Positions 34,874 through 44,221 of a DNA stretch of 64,000 bases are shown piece after piece. Origin of the DNA: Clostridium sp. UBA4108. GTDB lineage: Bacteria > Bacillota > Clostridia > Clostridiales > Clostridiaceae. Both the position numbers and the translations under genes were made by a program. The DNA lies in NCBI GenBank assembly GCA_002381695.1, contig DFXM01000022.1, positions 52,118 through 116,117 on the forward strand. Direction: 5' to 3'. The notes under the pieces were generated by a model, which saw only the letters and a program-made list of their open reading frames with translations, did no database searches and was not told the origin of the DNA. The stretch's first letter is position 1, and every line of letters begins with the position of its first letter.

Positions 34874-36457
34874 GTGAAGCTACATATTAAAATTATAGTT
34901 TTTATGGTTATTGTAATAGCTAGTATAATTGGTGGTATGGCATGGTGTAGCTATAGGCAAGTAGAGAAAACTATAGAGACGCAGATGGGAAATAATGCAA
35001 TGGATTTAGCTACAACTATTTCATCTATGGAGGTAATTGCTGAAACACTAGGCACTACTAAAGATCAGAATATAATACAAAAAAAAGTTGAAGGCTTTAG
35101 AAAGGACACTAGATTTAATTATATTATTGTTATGGATATGGATGGCATAAAATATTCTTATCCCATTGAACATGACTTAGGTAAAAAATATATAAGTGGT
35201 GGTGAGGAAAGAGTATTACATAGAGGGCAAGCTTACATTTCCAAAGATAAAAATGTTTTAATATCTGCCATTAGAGCCTTTCATCCTATATATTATAAAG
35301 GTGAGCAAGTAGGAGCTGTTTTAGTAGGATTATTAACTGATACTGTATATAAAGAAATAAGTCCCCATATAGCAATGTTTAAATTGACTATGTTAATAGG
35401 ATTTTTAGTAGCTATCATAGGAGCATTATTTTTATCTAATACTATAAAAAAGACACTTTTAGGTTTAGAACCTAAGGAAATTGCATTGTTGTTAGCGCAA
35501 AGGGACACAGTTATTCACAGTCTAAAGTATGGTATACTAGCTGTGAATAAGGATGGAAGTATTATTTTAGTAAATAAGACAGCAAAAGAAATATTAGATT
35601 TTGATGAAAGTATCATAGAAGGGAACATGTGGAACTTTAATTCTAATTATGCTGAACAAATATTAGATGTATATACTACTAAGAAAGCAGTATATAATAA
35701 GGAACTTAAAATCGCCACAGGAAAGATTCTTATGTGTAGTCACATACCTCTTACTAATTATAAAGATGATATCATTGGAGTGGTTTCTAATTTTGAAGAT
35801 TTAACAGAAGTTAGAGATATGGCAGAAAGGATAACTGGATTTAGGAAGATGACCTATGAACTTAGGGCACAAAACCATGAGTTTATGAATAAGCTTCATG
35901 TTATTTCAGGATTAATACAATTAGAGGAATATGATAAAGCAGTAGACTTTATTTCTAATATAGCTCAGGAGAGAGAGGAAATAATGTCTATTATAAATAC
36001 TAAAATAAAAAACCCAATGGTAGGAGCAATCTTATTGGGAAAATATAATAAGGCTGTAGAAGCTAAAATTTCTATGGAAATAGATGTTCAATCCACTATA
36101 GTAGAGCTTCCTAAGGACATAACTGAAGATGAATTTTGTTCTGTTATTGGAAATTTAATTGAAAATGCTATTGATGAATTGGTTAAATTTGAAGATGGAG
36201 AAATTATTGTAAGATTAAAATCTAATGAACAGGGATTATATTTATGGATTCAAGATAATGGACCAGGTATAAGTAAAAAAGTAACAGAAAAAATATTTCA
36301 AGAGGGAGTTACAACTAAGAGCGGAGTTAGAGGCTTTGGTCTTAGTTATGTAAAAAAAATTATAGATAGTGCTGGTGGTAGTATAGAATTAATACAAAAC
36401 AATGGCACTATATGGGATATATACATACCTATGGAAGGGAGAAAAGATGATGCTTAA
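34874..36457 (+). CDS. CitA/DcuS-type sensor histidine kinase
   Basis: This 527-residue kinase has two membrane helices (about 5-25 and 165-188) around a PAS-like extracytoplasmic sensor. Its sensor motifs are FNYIIVMDMDGIKYSYPIEHDLGKK and ISAIRAFHPIY. A cytoplasmic PAS domain follows, then the special CitA/DcuS histidine region LRAQNHEFMNKLHVISGLIQL (H335) and an HATPase domain with NLIENAIDEL and GVRGFGLSYVKKI. The family senses citrate, C4-dicarboxylates or related acids. The GTG start at 34874 follows GGAGG. The longer frame to 34838 would include the terminator stem. It overlaps its response regulator by 11 bp. Confidence 0.93.
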   Translation: MKLHIKIIVFMVIVIASIIGGMAWCSYRQVEKTIETQMGNNAMDLATTISSMEVIAETLGTTKDQNIIQKKVEGFRKDTRFNYIIVMDMDGIKYSYPIEHDLGKKYISGGEERVLHRGQAYISKDKNVLISAIRAFHPIYYKGEQVGAVLVGLLTDTVYKEISPHIAMFKLTMLIGFLVAIIGALFLSNTIKKTLLGLEPKEIALLLAQRDTVIHSLKYGILAVNKDGSIILVNKTAKEILDFDESIIEGNMWNFNSNYAEQILDVYTTKKAVYNKELKIATGKILMCSHIPLTNYKDDIIGVVSNFEDLTEVRDMAERITGFRKMTYELRAQNHEFMNKLHVISGLIQLEEYDKAVDFISNIAQEREEIMSIINTKIKNPMVGAILLGKYNKAVEAKISMEIDVQSTIVELPKDITEDEFCSVIGNLIENAIDELVKFEDGEIIVRLKSNEQGLYLWIQDNGPGISKKVTEKIFQEGVTTKSGVRGFGLSYVKKIIDSAGGSIELIQNNGTIWDIYIPMEGRKDDA

Positions 36458-37136
36458 GGTACTTATAGTAGAGGATGACCCAATGATTAGGGAAATAAAT
36501 TCAAAGTTTTTAGGAAAAGTAGAAGGATATAAACTTATAGATAGCGTTAGTTCTATTGATAAAGCCAAAGAAAGCATATTAAATGAAAAACCGGATTTAA
36601 TATTACTAGATGTTTTTTTTCCACAAGGGAAAGGGCTTGACCTTCTTAAATGGGTAAGAAGAAAAAATTTAAAGTGTGATGCTATTTTAATTACTGCGGA
36701 TAAAAGTATAGAAACAGTAGAAGATTCCTTTAGATATGGAGCCGTAGATTATTTGATAAAACCTTTTAAATTTAAGAGATTTCAAGAAGCATTAGAGCAA
36801 TATAAGGGGAGAAGAAGCAACTTTACAGGAATAAATAATGCTGAACAAGAAATCATTGATAAATATACGTTAAATAAAGAGAGTGTATATGAAGAAGAAG
36901 AATGTATCGAAAACATTAAGGGTTTTAATCGTCATACCTATGATAAGCTGATGAAATGTATCTATCAAATGAAGGGTAGTGGATTCACAGCAGAGGAAGT
37001 TGCACAAAAAATTGGAGTATCGAGAATCACAGCTAGAAGATATTTAGATTACCTAGAGAAAGAGAAGAAATTAATTATTGAGCTTGAGTATGGAAAGGTT
37101 GGTCGTCCGAAAAATCAATATAGAATAATAGAGTAA
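36447..37136 (+). CDS. CitB/DcuR-type response regulator
   Basis: This 229-residue regulator has a receiver domain with acidic pocket E9-D11, phospho-acceptor D55 (LILLDVFFPQGKG) and K in YLIKPFKFKRF. Its C-terminal helix-turn-helix (GFTAEEVAQKIGVSRITARRYLDYLEK) ends in the family signature YGKVGRPKNQYR. It is the cognate partner of the preceding kinase, with ATG start inside the kinase end behind GGGAG. CitB/DcuR proteins bind AT-rich tandem repeats, so this regulator is a good candidate for the TGAACAAAA arrays at 24616 and 26703. That link is an inference. Confidence 0.93.
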   Translation: MMLKVLIVEDDPMIREINSKFLGKVEGYKLIDSVSSIDKAKESILNEKPDLILLDVFFPQGKGLDLLKWVRRKNLKCDAILITADKSIETVEDSFRYGAVDYLIKPFKFKRFQEALEQYKGRRSNFTGINNAEQEIIDKYTLNKESVYEEEECIENIKGFNRHTYDKLMKCIYQMKGSGFTAEEVAQKIGVSRITARRYLDYLEKEKKLIIELEYGKVGRPKNQYRIIE

Positions 37137-37324
37137 GTGAACATAAATAGTAAAAAGAGAACAGGTGAAGTGAGATTAAAAGTTGTGTTGAATAAAATCT
37201 ATGATAGGAGATTTGAAATAGGTATATTTATACTGACTTCTAACTATAGTCAACATAAACACCTTTTATAAATATACTGGAGTATGTAATTAAATTTTAA
37301 AGTATATTTAGAGGTGAAAGGATC

Positions 37325-38923
37325 ATGACAAAGAAAATAATGATAGCAAGTGCAATTCGTAAAGAAAATCAGATATTAAAAGAATTTTTAAAATCTCTAG
37401 ATGAACTAGAAAAAGGAGATTTTCATATAGCATATTGTTTTATAGACGATAACGAAGATGCTGAATCATCTAAACTCATTAAGGATTTTGTGGGCAGAAA
37501 TAATGCAAGGATATTGAAAGTAAATAATACTTCAATTATTCAAGATAAATATATTTGTAATGATATTACTCATAGGTGGACAAATAGTTTGATAGATAAA
37601 ATTATTATATTAAAGAATTCAATTATAGAATTTTTTCTATCAACTTCCTATGAGTATTTATTTTTTGTAGATTCTGATTTAGTGCTACACCCTGAAACTT
37701 TAAAATCTTTGGTTTCTCAGAATAAGGATATAATCTCAAATATATTTTGGACTAAGTGGGTACCTAATGGAGAAGAGTTGCCACAGGTCTGGTTAAAGGA
37801 TTTTTATACTATGTATAATGCTCATATGATGCGAGGCATGACGGAGGAAGAAATAGCTAAAGAAACTGGAGACTTTTTAAACATCCTCAAGAACCCAGGG
37901 GTGTATAGAATTGGTGGATTAGGAGCTTGTACATTAATAAAAAGAGCTCCCCTGGAAAAAGGAGTTAATTTTAGTGAAATATATAATATATCCTTTTGGG
38001 GAGAGGATAGATATTTTTCTTTAAGGGCAGTTGCTTATGGATATGAGTTATATGTAGATACTCATTATCCAGCTTATCATATTTACAGAATAGAAGAACT
38101 TAGAGGAGTAAAAGATTTTAAGGCAAAATATAAGGTTACTGATTTAGAACAAAAAGAGGATAGAGGTAAAGATATTATAGAGAGTAACATCATATCCACA
38201 CCTTTTATTAGAAAGTCTAAGGAGAAAAATAAATTAACATTATCTATGGTAGTTAAAAATGAAGAGGGAAGGTACTTAGAAGAAGCATTAATGCAGCATA
38301 GGAAATATATAGACGAGGCTGTAATTATAGATGATGGAAGTACAGATAAAACTGTTGAAATTATTAAGGATATATTAGGAGATAAAAAGCTTATCTTAAT
38401 ACAGAATACAGAATCAGGATTTAAAAATGAGATTAATCTTAGAATGCAACAATGGAGAGAGACCTTAAAGACTGAACCAGATTGGATATTAAATTTAGAT
38501 GGGGATGAGATATTTGAGAGAAGCTTTAATGAAGCAATAAGAGATTTGATAGATAGAGATCTAGATATAGATGGATATGGTTTTAGGTTATATGATTTCT
38601 GGGATATGGAGCATTATAGAGATGATAATTTGTGGTTTGCACATAGGACCTATAGAACCTTTTTAATAAGATATCAAGAGAACTTTAATTATAAATGGAT
38701 AGAAACTCCACAGCACTGTGGAAGATTGCCTTATAATATAACGGATTTAAAGATACTACCTTGCCAATATAGATTAAAGCATTACGGATGGGCAAAGGAA
38801 GAGGATAGAGTTAAAAAATATGAGAGATATATGAGATTAGATCCTGAGGGCAAATTCGGAAATTTTCATCAATACAAGTCTATATTAGATAAAGAACCTC
38901 ATCTAGAAACTTGGATAGAATAG
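37325..38923 (+). CDS. Two-domain glycosyltransferase
   Basis: This 532-residue protein has two GT-A-like halves. The N-terminal half (about 1-270) resembles Anp1-type transferases with YLFFVDSDLVLHPETL (DSD) and NISFWGEDRYFSLRAVAYG. The C-terminal half (about 298-520) is a GT2-type domain with LTLSMVVKNEEGRYLEEAL, IIDDGSTDKTVEII and WILNLDGDEIF (DGD), which is related to SPBc2-like family enzymes. There is no membrane helix or signal peptide, so it acts in the cytoplasm. AGAGGTGAAAGG precedes the ATG. The sugar and acceptor are unknown. An MFS carrier follows, without other polysaccharide genes. Confidence 0.85.
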   Translation: MTKKIMIASAIRKENQILKEFLKSLDELEKGDFHIAYCFIDDNEDAESSKLIKDFVGRNNARILKVNNTSIIQDKYICNDITHRWTNSLIDKIIILKNSIIEFFLSTSYEYLFFVDSDLVLHPETLKSLVSQNKDIISNIFWTKWVPNGEELPQVWLKDFYTMYNAHMMRGMTEEEIAKETGDFLNILKNPGVYRIGGLGACTLIKRAPLEKGVNFSEIYNISFWGEDRYFSLRAVAYGYELYVDTHYPAYHIYRIEELRGVKDFKAKYKVTDLEQKEDRGKDIIESNIISTPFIRKSKEKNKLTLSMVVKNEEGRYLEEALMQHRKYIDEAVIIDDGSTDKTVEIIKDILGDKKLILIQNTESGFKNEINLRMQQWRETLKTEPDWILNLDGDEIFERSFNEAIRDLIDRDLDIDGYGFRLYDFWDMEHYRDDNLWFAHRTYRTFLIRYQENFNYKWIETPQHCGRLPYNITDLKILPCQYRLKHYGWAKEEDRVKKYERYMRLDPEGKFGNFHQYKSILDKEPHLETWIE

Positions 38924-39131
38924 ATTCCATAATTTACAAAAACATTTATTGGTGATATTATAAATATATAAGTAAATAATTAGTATTAATGGAATTGTGA
39001 GTATTAATACAAAACTTTGAAAGGGGAATGTCTTTATGACCGCATCTAAACATTGATTATATGACAATATAAAGTTTTAAAACCTGCATTAGTAAGGTTT
39101 ATTTGTCGTACGATGAGATGGAGGATGTAAC

Positions 39132-40286
39132 ATGAAGAATAAAAATAAATATGTATTGTATTTTATTGCCTTTTTTCAAGGTTTAGTTTTTTACGGGGCT
39201 TTTGCCACTATATTTAGATTAAATAGAGGATTACAGTTAAGTGATATATTCTTTTTAGAGAGTATATTTGTAATACTTATGATGATATTTGAAATTCCCT
39301 GGGGAATAATAGGAGATAAATTAGGGTATAAAAAAACTTTAATAATGTCTTATGGAATATTTTTATTATCAAAAATAGCTTTTTATTATGCACATTCTTT
39401 TAGTGGATTTTTACTAGAGGCTATTTTAGGCGCAATAGCTATATCTGGTATATCTGGATGTGATAGTGCCATATTATATTCGTCTATAGACAAGGATGAT
39501 AGCGAGAAGATTTTCGGCAGATATGGGGCTTTTGGAACTGCTGGTTTTTTAGTGTCTTCACTGATAAGTGGAATAATGGTAGAGCACTCTTTAGATTTAT
39601 TAGCTTTTGCTACAATAATTCCATATATAATAGCATTTATATTAAGTTTTTTCCTTATAGATATCAAGATTGATGATGGAGAAAGAAGAGAGGGCATAAA
39701 AGATACTTTTAAATTAGCTTTTACTAATAAAAGAATTCTCATATTTATAATAGGTATAGCAGTATTAAGTGAAACTACACATAGTATCTGCGTATTCTTG
39801 AATCAACCTCTTTATATAAAAAGTGGTATAGATATGAAGTGGTTTGGTATATTAACTGCATTAATGCAGGTGGCAACTTTTATATCTATAAAATCTCATA
39901 AAATAAAGAGATATATGGGAGATAAAAGTGTATATCTATTATCTATAATTTTAGTTATAGTAAGCAATGTATTTTTGATATTCAGTTCAAGTTGGTATGT
40001 AACCATTATATTAATATTTATAATAGAAGGCGCTTTTGCCTTAACTCAACCGCTAACAGAGACCATAAAAAATAAAAGTATAAATTCTTTAAATAGAGCT
40101 ACTATTTTGTCTTCATATGCAATGATAGGAAATATCGTATCAGCTATAAGTAACGGAATTATAGGAATCACGGCAGAGATATCATTACAAGCTGCATTGA
40201 TATGTTGTGTAGTTCTCAATTTTATGGTAATAGGAATAATGTATTTTGCTATAAGAAATCTGGAAAACACAAATATTAAAATATAA
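39132..40286 (+). CDS. MFS transporter
   Basis: This 384-residue carrier has twelve predicted helices. The loop after helix 2 reads GIIGDKLGYKKTLIMS, the MFS motif A. The helix 4-5 region IAISGISGCDSAILYSSIDKDDSEKIFGRYGAFGTAGF is typical of a clostridial subgroup of uncharacterised MFS proteins. Drug or small-molecule export is likely. Direction and substrate cannot be told. ATGGAGGATG precedes the start. It ends in a clear terminator. Confidence 0.88.
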   Translation: MKNKNKYVLYFIAFFQGLVFYGAFATIFRLNRGLQLSDIFFLESIFVILMMIFEIPWGIIGDKLGYKKTLIMSYGIFLLSKIAFYYAHSFSGFLLEAILGAIAISGISGCDSAILYSSIDKDDSEKIFGRYGAFGTAGFLVSSLISGIMVEHSLDLLAFATIIPYIIAFILSFFLIDIKIDDGERREGIKDTFKLAFTNKRILIFIIGIAVLSETTHSICVFLNQPLYIKSGIDMKWFGILTALMQVATFISIKSHKIKRYMGDKSVYLLSIILVIVSNVFLIFSSSWYVTIILIFIIEGAFALTQPLTETIKNKSINSLNRATILSSYAMIGNIVSAISNGIIGITAEISLQAALICCVVLNFMVIGIMYFAIRNLENTNIKI

Positions 40287-40292
40287 GATTTA

Positions 40293-40320
40293 AGCCACCT
40301 CTAAATAGAGGTGGCCTTTT
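40293..40320 (+). terminator. Terminator of the MFS gene
   Basis: GCCACCTC, the loop TAAATA and GAGGTGGC are followed by CTTTTATC, 7 bp after the stop. Confidence 0.88.
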
Positions 40321-40350
40321 ATCTGAAATTACATCTAAACTAAAGATGTA

Positions 40351-41196
40351 TTAAGTTGATTCAGCTATTAATTTATATAAAAACAATAGCACATCTTCAG
40401 TTAATTTTTGTTTTTTTTCTTCTAGGGATTCGTCACTGTAGCATAAATTTTTAATTTCATTCTTCCAAGTCATCATGTCTTCAGATTTTGGATTTACTAC
40501 TTTACAAATTATAGTAGAAGAAATGTTTTTTCTCTTACATTCTTGGTAAATCTTATCATTAGAAATATTAAGAGATGCCATGACTTTATAATAAAATAAA
40601 TCTTTATTATCAGAAGTAAAAAAGGTATCAGAGTTTAAAATTATTATAAAGTCAGTAAATTCCTTTAATATTATAGTATATAAATCTCGTGTTTGTTCTT
40701 CATTTATATTTGATATATTGTGAGATAATTCATTTATATCTAAAGGCAATTGAAATTTTATATCATTAGGTTTGAATAATGAATCAATTACAGTATTATC
40801 AAATTGCTTTAATATCATATTCCGAATAGCAGGAGGTATAGGAACTCCTAGAAGGGTTAAATTTTCAAGTACACTTAATCCTTCAGTTATAATTAAATAG
40901 GTAGTAATGGCGTGGGTTATAACAACTGTATTTACTATTGAGGAAATTCCTATTTCTAGTAAACGTACCACTAGTATGGCTAGAAAATAAGTTATAACTT
41001 TTCCAATACCGCTTTTTATTCCTGAACTGCTAAATTTCTTCATTCTAATTGCATATGCAATTCCAGTAAAAGTATCAAGAAACAGCATAGTAATTAAAAT
41101 ATAAATTGGAATTTGAAATGGTGAAAATATGGTTATAAGAGTTGTAGCTAAAAGTTTCATTGGCCACCAACTAAATACTCTATCTAGTTCATACAT
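40351..41196 (-). CDS. Holin-like membrane protein with extra C-terminal domain
   Basis: This 281-residue protein has a first half that matches the toxin-secretion/phage-lysis holin family (Bacteriophage_holin_4_1). It has four helices with LDTFTGIAYAIRMKKFSSSGIKSGIGKVITYF and the conserved LSVLENLTLLGVPIPPAIRNMI. Normal holins of this family end at about 140 residues. Here about 140 more residues follow (FKPNDIKFQLPLDINELS to the end), predicted alpha/beta and unrelated to anything I recognise. No phage genes are nearby except the amidase at 46553. The ATG at 41196 follows AGGTG. A longer frame starts at a GTG 9 bp upstream. Confidence 0.75.
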   Translation of the reverse strand: MYELDRVFSWWPMKLLATTLITIFSPFQIPIYILITMLFLDTFTGIAYAIRMKKFSSSGIKSGIGKVITYFLAILVVRLLEIGISSIVNTVVITHAITTYLIITEGLSVLENLTLLGVPIPPAIRNMILKQFDNTVIDSLFKPNDIKFQLPLDINELSHNISNINEEQTRDLYTIILKEFTDFIIILNSDTFFTSDNKDLFYYKVMASLNISNDKIYQECKRKNISSTIICKVVNPKSEDMMTWKNEIKNLCYSDESLEEKKQKLTEDVLLFLYKLIAEST

Positions 41197-41466
41197 AATC
41201 AACACCTATAATCCTTTGAATTAGAAGCAAAAATATATCTTAATTTTCAATAGTACTTCTTTTCATCTAAGATATAAGATTAACGAAGATTGAGGAATTA
41301 GCAATAAAGTGGAATTTAACTTATGAATTAATTTGAAAAGAAGGGCTATGAAAAAAATAAGACGAATACAATAACCAGTTTAAACTTAACCAGTTAAACT
41401 TATTCTAATATAGTTTATGCTATGAAGGAGCAAAGGTGTAAATATTTATTTTAGGTTGTTAGATAT

Positions 41467-41528
41467 TTAAAAAATTGGCTTTGTTTTAATACATTATTAA
41501 ATTTAGGTCCACATATTAAACAAAGCCA
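41467..41528 (-). terminator. Terminator of the CoA-disulfide reductase-like gene
   Basis: On the minus strand TGGCTTTGTTTAATA pairs with TATTAAAACAAAGCCA across a 23-base loop and is followed by ATTTTTTAAA. The rest of 41197-41549 holds only AT-rich sequence with a tandem TTAACCAGTTTAAACT-like repeat near 41375-41405. Confidence 0.75.
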
Positions 41529-41549
41529 TTTTAAAAGAATCCTGATTAA

Positions 41550-44027
41550 CTAAATAAATAAATTTAATCCAGAGTCTTCAGTAGATGCTAAGTAAGAAGC
41601 AACTCCACCTATTTCAACGCCATCAATAAACTCTTCCTTTTTAATTCCCATTAAATCCATAGACATAGAGCAAGCAACTATCTTAACCCCCATATTTATA
41701 GCATTCAATATAAGAGTATCTAGGCTATCTACATTATTTTTATCCATTATGTGTTTAATCATCTTAGGCCCCATACCAGCCATATTCATTTTAGATAATG
41801 GAAGTTTTCCAGTGTTACTAGGAAGCATAATATCAAACATCTTTTCCATGGTATCCTTTTTAACAGAAGGTTTTTCTTTTTTCTTGAGGATATTTAACCC
41901 CCAGAAGGTAAAGAACATGGTAACAGGTTTTCCCATAGACGCTGCACCAGTAGCTATTATAAATGAAGCTATTGCTTTATCTAAATCCCCACTGAAGACT
42001 ACCATAGTAGCACCATCCTTATCAGACTTTGTAATAGCAACAGTATCCTTGTTAGCTGAAGTGCAGTTATAACCTTTTTGTATCCAAGCTATAAAGGCTT
42101 TTTTATCTTTATTGAAATCACTTTCCAGTAGGGTATTACCTGTTTTATCACACCAACTTTGAATGTCCTTCTTAAAACCAGGGTCAGTAGCTCTAACCTC
42201 AAGGATGTCTCCATCCTTTAATTTATTCATCTCTTCAAACACTTTTCGAATTGGACCAGGGCACTGTAATCCACAAGCATCTAAGGTTATACTGGCCTTT
42301 TTTAGGGAAGTTGTATCTATTTTATTATCACATTCAATTATAGGTTTTTCAAAAGAGCAAGAATTATTTTTTAAAGTAGGCTTTACTTTAGTTACAGAAT
42401 AAGTTTTGTATCCACCATCAAGGTTTATGCATTTATATCCAAGCTGAGCAAGAATTCTGCAGGCTATATATCCACGAAGTCCAACTTGGCAATAGATATA
42501 TATAGTTTTATCCATTGGAATTTTATCTAGATTTTTTCTTATAGTACCTAATGGTATGTTTATTGAATTTTCTAAGGCACCAGTTGAAAATTCAAGAGGT
42601 TCCCTTACATCAAGGATAAATTCTTTCTCTTTAATTAAATCATCTACTTCATACCATTGAAAAGTATCTACCATGTCTTCTAGTATATTAGAAGCTACAT
42701 AACCAGCCATATTAACAGGATCTTTTGCAGAAGAGTATGGTGGAGCGTAACAAGTTTCTAAATCAGGTAAATCAAATACTGTAAGCTTTCCTTTAATAGC
42801 AGTGGCAATAACATCAATACGCTTTTCTACTCCATCTAGCCCAACCCCTTGAGCACCTAATATTCTGCCATCTTTAGGAGCAAATATTAATTTTAGTGAA
42901 ACAGGGAAGGCACCAGGATAATAACTAGCATGAGAAGCGGGGTGAATATGAACAACCTTGTAGTCCATTCCAAGTCTCATTAAGGTTTTCTCATTATTAC
43001 CAGTGGTTGCTACAGTTAAATCAAAGACCTTAGCTACTGAAGAACCAAGAGTTCCAGGATATTTAGTCATCTTCCCAGATATATTATCGGCCACAATTCT
43101 TCCTTGTCTGTTAGCAGGCCATGCTAATGGAATCATAGTAGGTTTTCCATTTATAAAGTCAATTACTTCTACTGCATCACCTACGGCATAAATATTTTCA
43201 TCAGAAGTTTTCATGTATTCATTAACAATTATAGCTTTTCTTCCATTTACTTCAAGTCCTGCATCCACGGCAATTTTACTTTCAGGCTGTACCCCAATTG
43301 ATAAAATAATCATGTCAGTAGATATTTCTCTTCCACTATTTAATATGATCTTGCCTCCATTGCTTTCAAAGGCTTTAATTCCATCTTCAAGAATTAAATT
43401 TACCCCCTTGTCAATTAGATGCTCATGAACTATGGAAGCCATTTCAAAATCTAAAGGTGCCATAACTTGGTTTGCCATTTCTACTAGGGTTACACAAACT
43501 CCTCTGTCATGAAGATTTTCTGCCATTTCTAGTCCAATAAAACCTCCACCTATTATAACTGCGTCCTTAGGTTTATTATCATCCACAAAAACTTTTATTT
43601 TATCAGTATCTGGTATGTTCCTAAGGGTGAATATATTATTAGCTTCTTTAAGTCCTGGAATAGGAGGAGTAATTGGTTTAGCGCCAGGCGATAGTACTAA
43701 AACATCATAACTTTCTTCATAGATTTCATTTGTATCAGCCTTTTTTACAGTTACTGATTTATCCTCTCTATTTATTTTTATAACTTCACTAAAATTTCTT
43801 ATATCCATATTAAATCTATTTGACATACCTTCAACAGTTTGAACTAAGAGTTTATTTCTTTCAGTAATGGTTTCTCCTATATAATAAGGAAGTCCACAGT
43901 TTGCGAAGGAAATATATTCGCCTTTTTCAAACATGATAATTTCAAAAGATTCATCTAATCGTCTAAGACGAGCAGCTGTAGAAGCTCCTCCAGCAACGCC
44001 ACCAACAATAATAATTTTTTTACTCAT
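41550..44027 (-). CDS. CoA-disulfide reductase/rhodanese/TusA/DsrE fusion
   Basis: This 825-residue enzyme has four parts. Residues 1-450 are a CoA-disulfide reductase-type FAD protein (VGGVAGGAS, active C44 in SFANCGLPYY, YAVGDAVE). Residues 455-545 are a rhodanese domain with active C513 (IYCQVGLRGY). Residues 578-650 are a TusA-like domain with CGLQCP (C585, C589). Residues 672-825 are a DsrE/F-like domain. Such fusions reduce persulfides or polysulfide and shuttle sulfane sulfur. The ATG at 44027 follows AAAGGGG. An upstream ATG lies 18 bp before it. The neighbouring ArsR-family regulator at 44222 is likely its controller. Confidence 0.93.
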   Translation of the reverse strand: MSKKIIIVGGVAGGASTAARLRRLDESFEIIMFEKGEYISFANCGLPYYIGETITERNKLLVQTVEGMSNRFNMDIRNFSEVIKINREDKSVTVKKADTNEIYEESYDVLVLSPGAKPITPPIPGLKEANNIFTLRNIPDTDKIKVFVDDNKPKDAVIIGGGFIGLEMAENLHDRGVCVTLVEMANQVMAPLDFEMASIVHEHLIDKGVNLILEDGIKAFESNGGKIILNSGREISTDMIILSIGVQPESKIAVDAGLEVNGRKAIIVNEYMKTSDENIYAVGDAVEVIDFINGKPTMIPLAWPANRQGRIVADNISGKMTKYPGTLGSSVAKVFDLTVATTGNNEKTLMRLGMDYKVVHIHPASHASYYPGAFPVSLKLIFAPKDGRILGAQGVGLDGVEKRIDVIATAIKGKLTVFDLPDLETCYAPPYSSAKDPVNMAGYVASNILEDMVDTFQWYEVDDLIKEKEFILDVREPLEFSTGALENSINIPLGTIRKNLDKIPMDKTIYIYCQVGLRGYIACRILAQLGYKCINLDGGYKTYSVTKVKPTLKNNSCSFEKPIIECDNKIDTTSLKKASITLDACGLQCPGPIRKVFEEMNKLKDGDILEVRATDPGFKKDIQSWCDKTGNTLLESDFNKDKKAFIAWIQKGYNCTSANKDTVAITKSDKDGATMVVFSGDLDKAIASFIIATGAASMGKPVTMFFTFWGLNILKKKEKPSVKKDTMEKMFDIMLPSNTGKLPLSKMNMAGMGPKMIKHIMDKNNVDSLDTLILNAINMGVKIVACSMSMDLMGIKKEEFIDGVEIGGVASYLASTEDSGLNLFI

Positions 44028-44154
44028 AAAAAATACCCCTTTCATAAAAATTCATATAATTAAATTAAAACATTATAATATTCAAATTTTACGATTTAAT
44101 ATTTATTTAAAAAGAAGTCTTTAATATTAGTGACTCCTTTTAAGATGAAACTAC

Positions 44155-44175
44155 AATATTGTTATAACCAATATT
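44155..44175. promoter_or_regulatory. Candidate operator of the persulfide enzyme
   Basis: AATATTG and CAATATT flank TTATAAC in a 21-bp palindrome, 128 bp upstream of the reductase start and just after the ArsR-like stop. ArsR-family repressors bind such AT-rich palindromes, but no direct support is visible. Confidence 0.3.
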
Positions 44176-44221
44176 GATATTATTTTAATAATTATTTATT
44201 AAGCATTATAATTTATAAATC

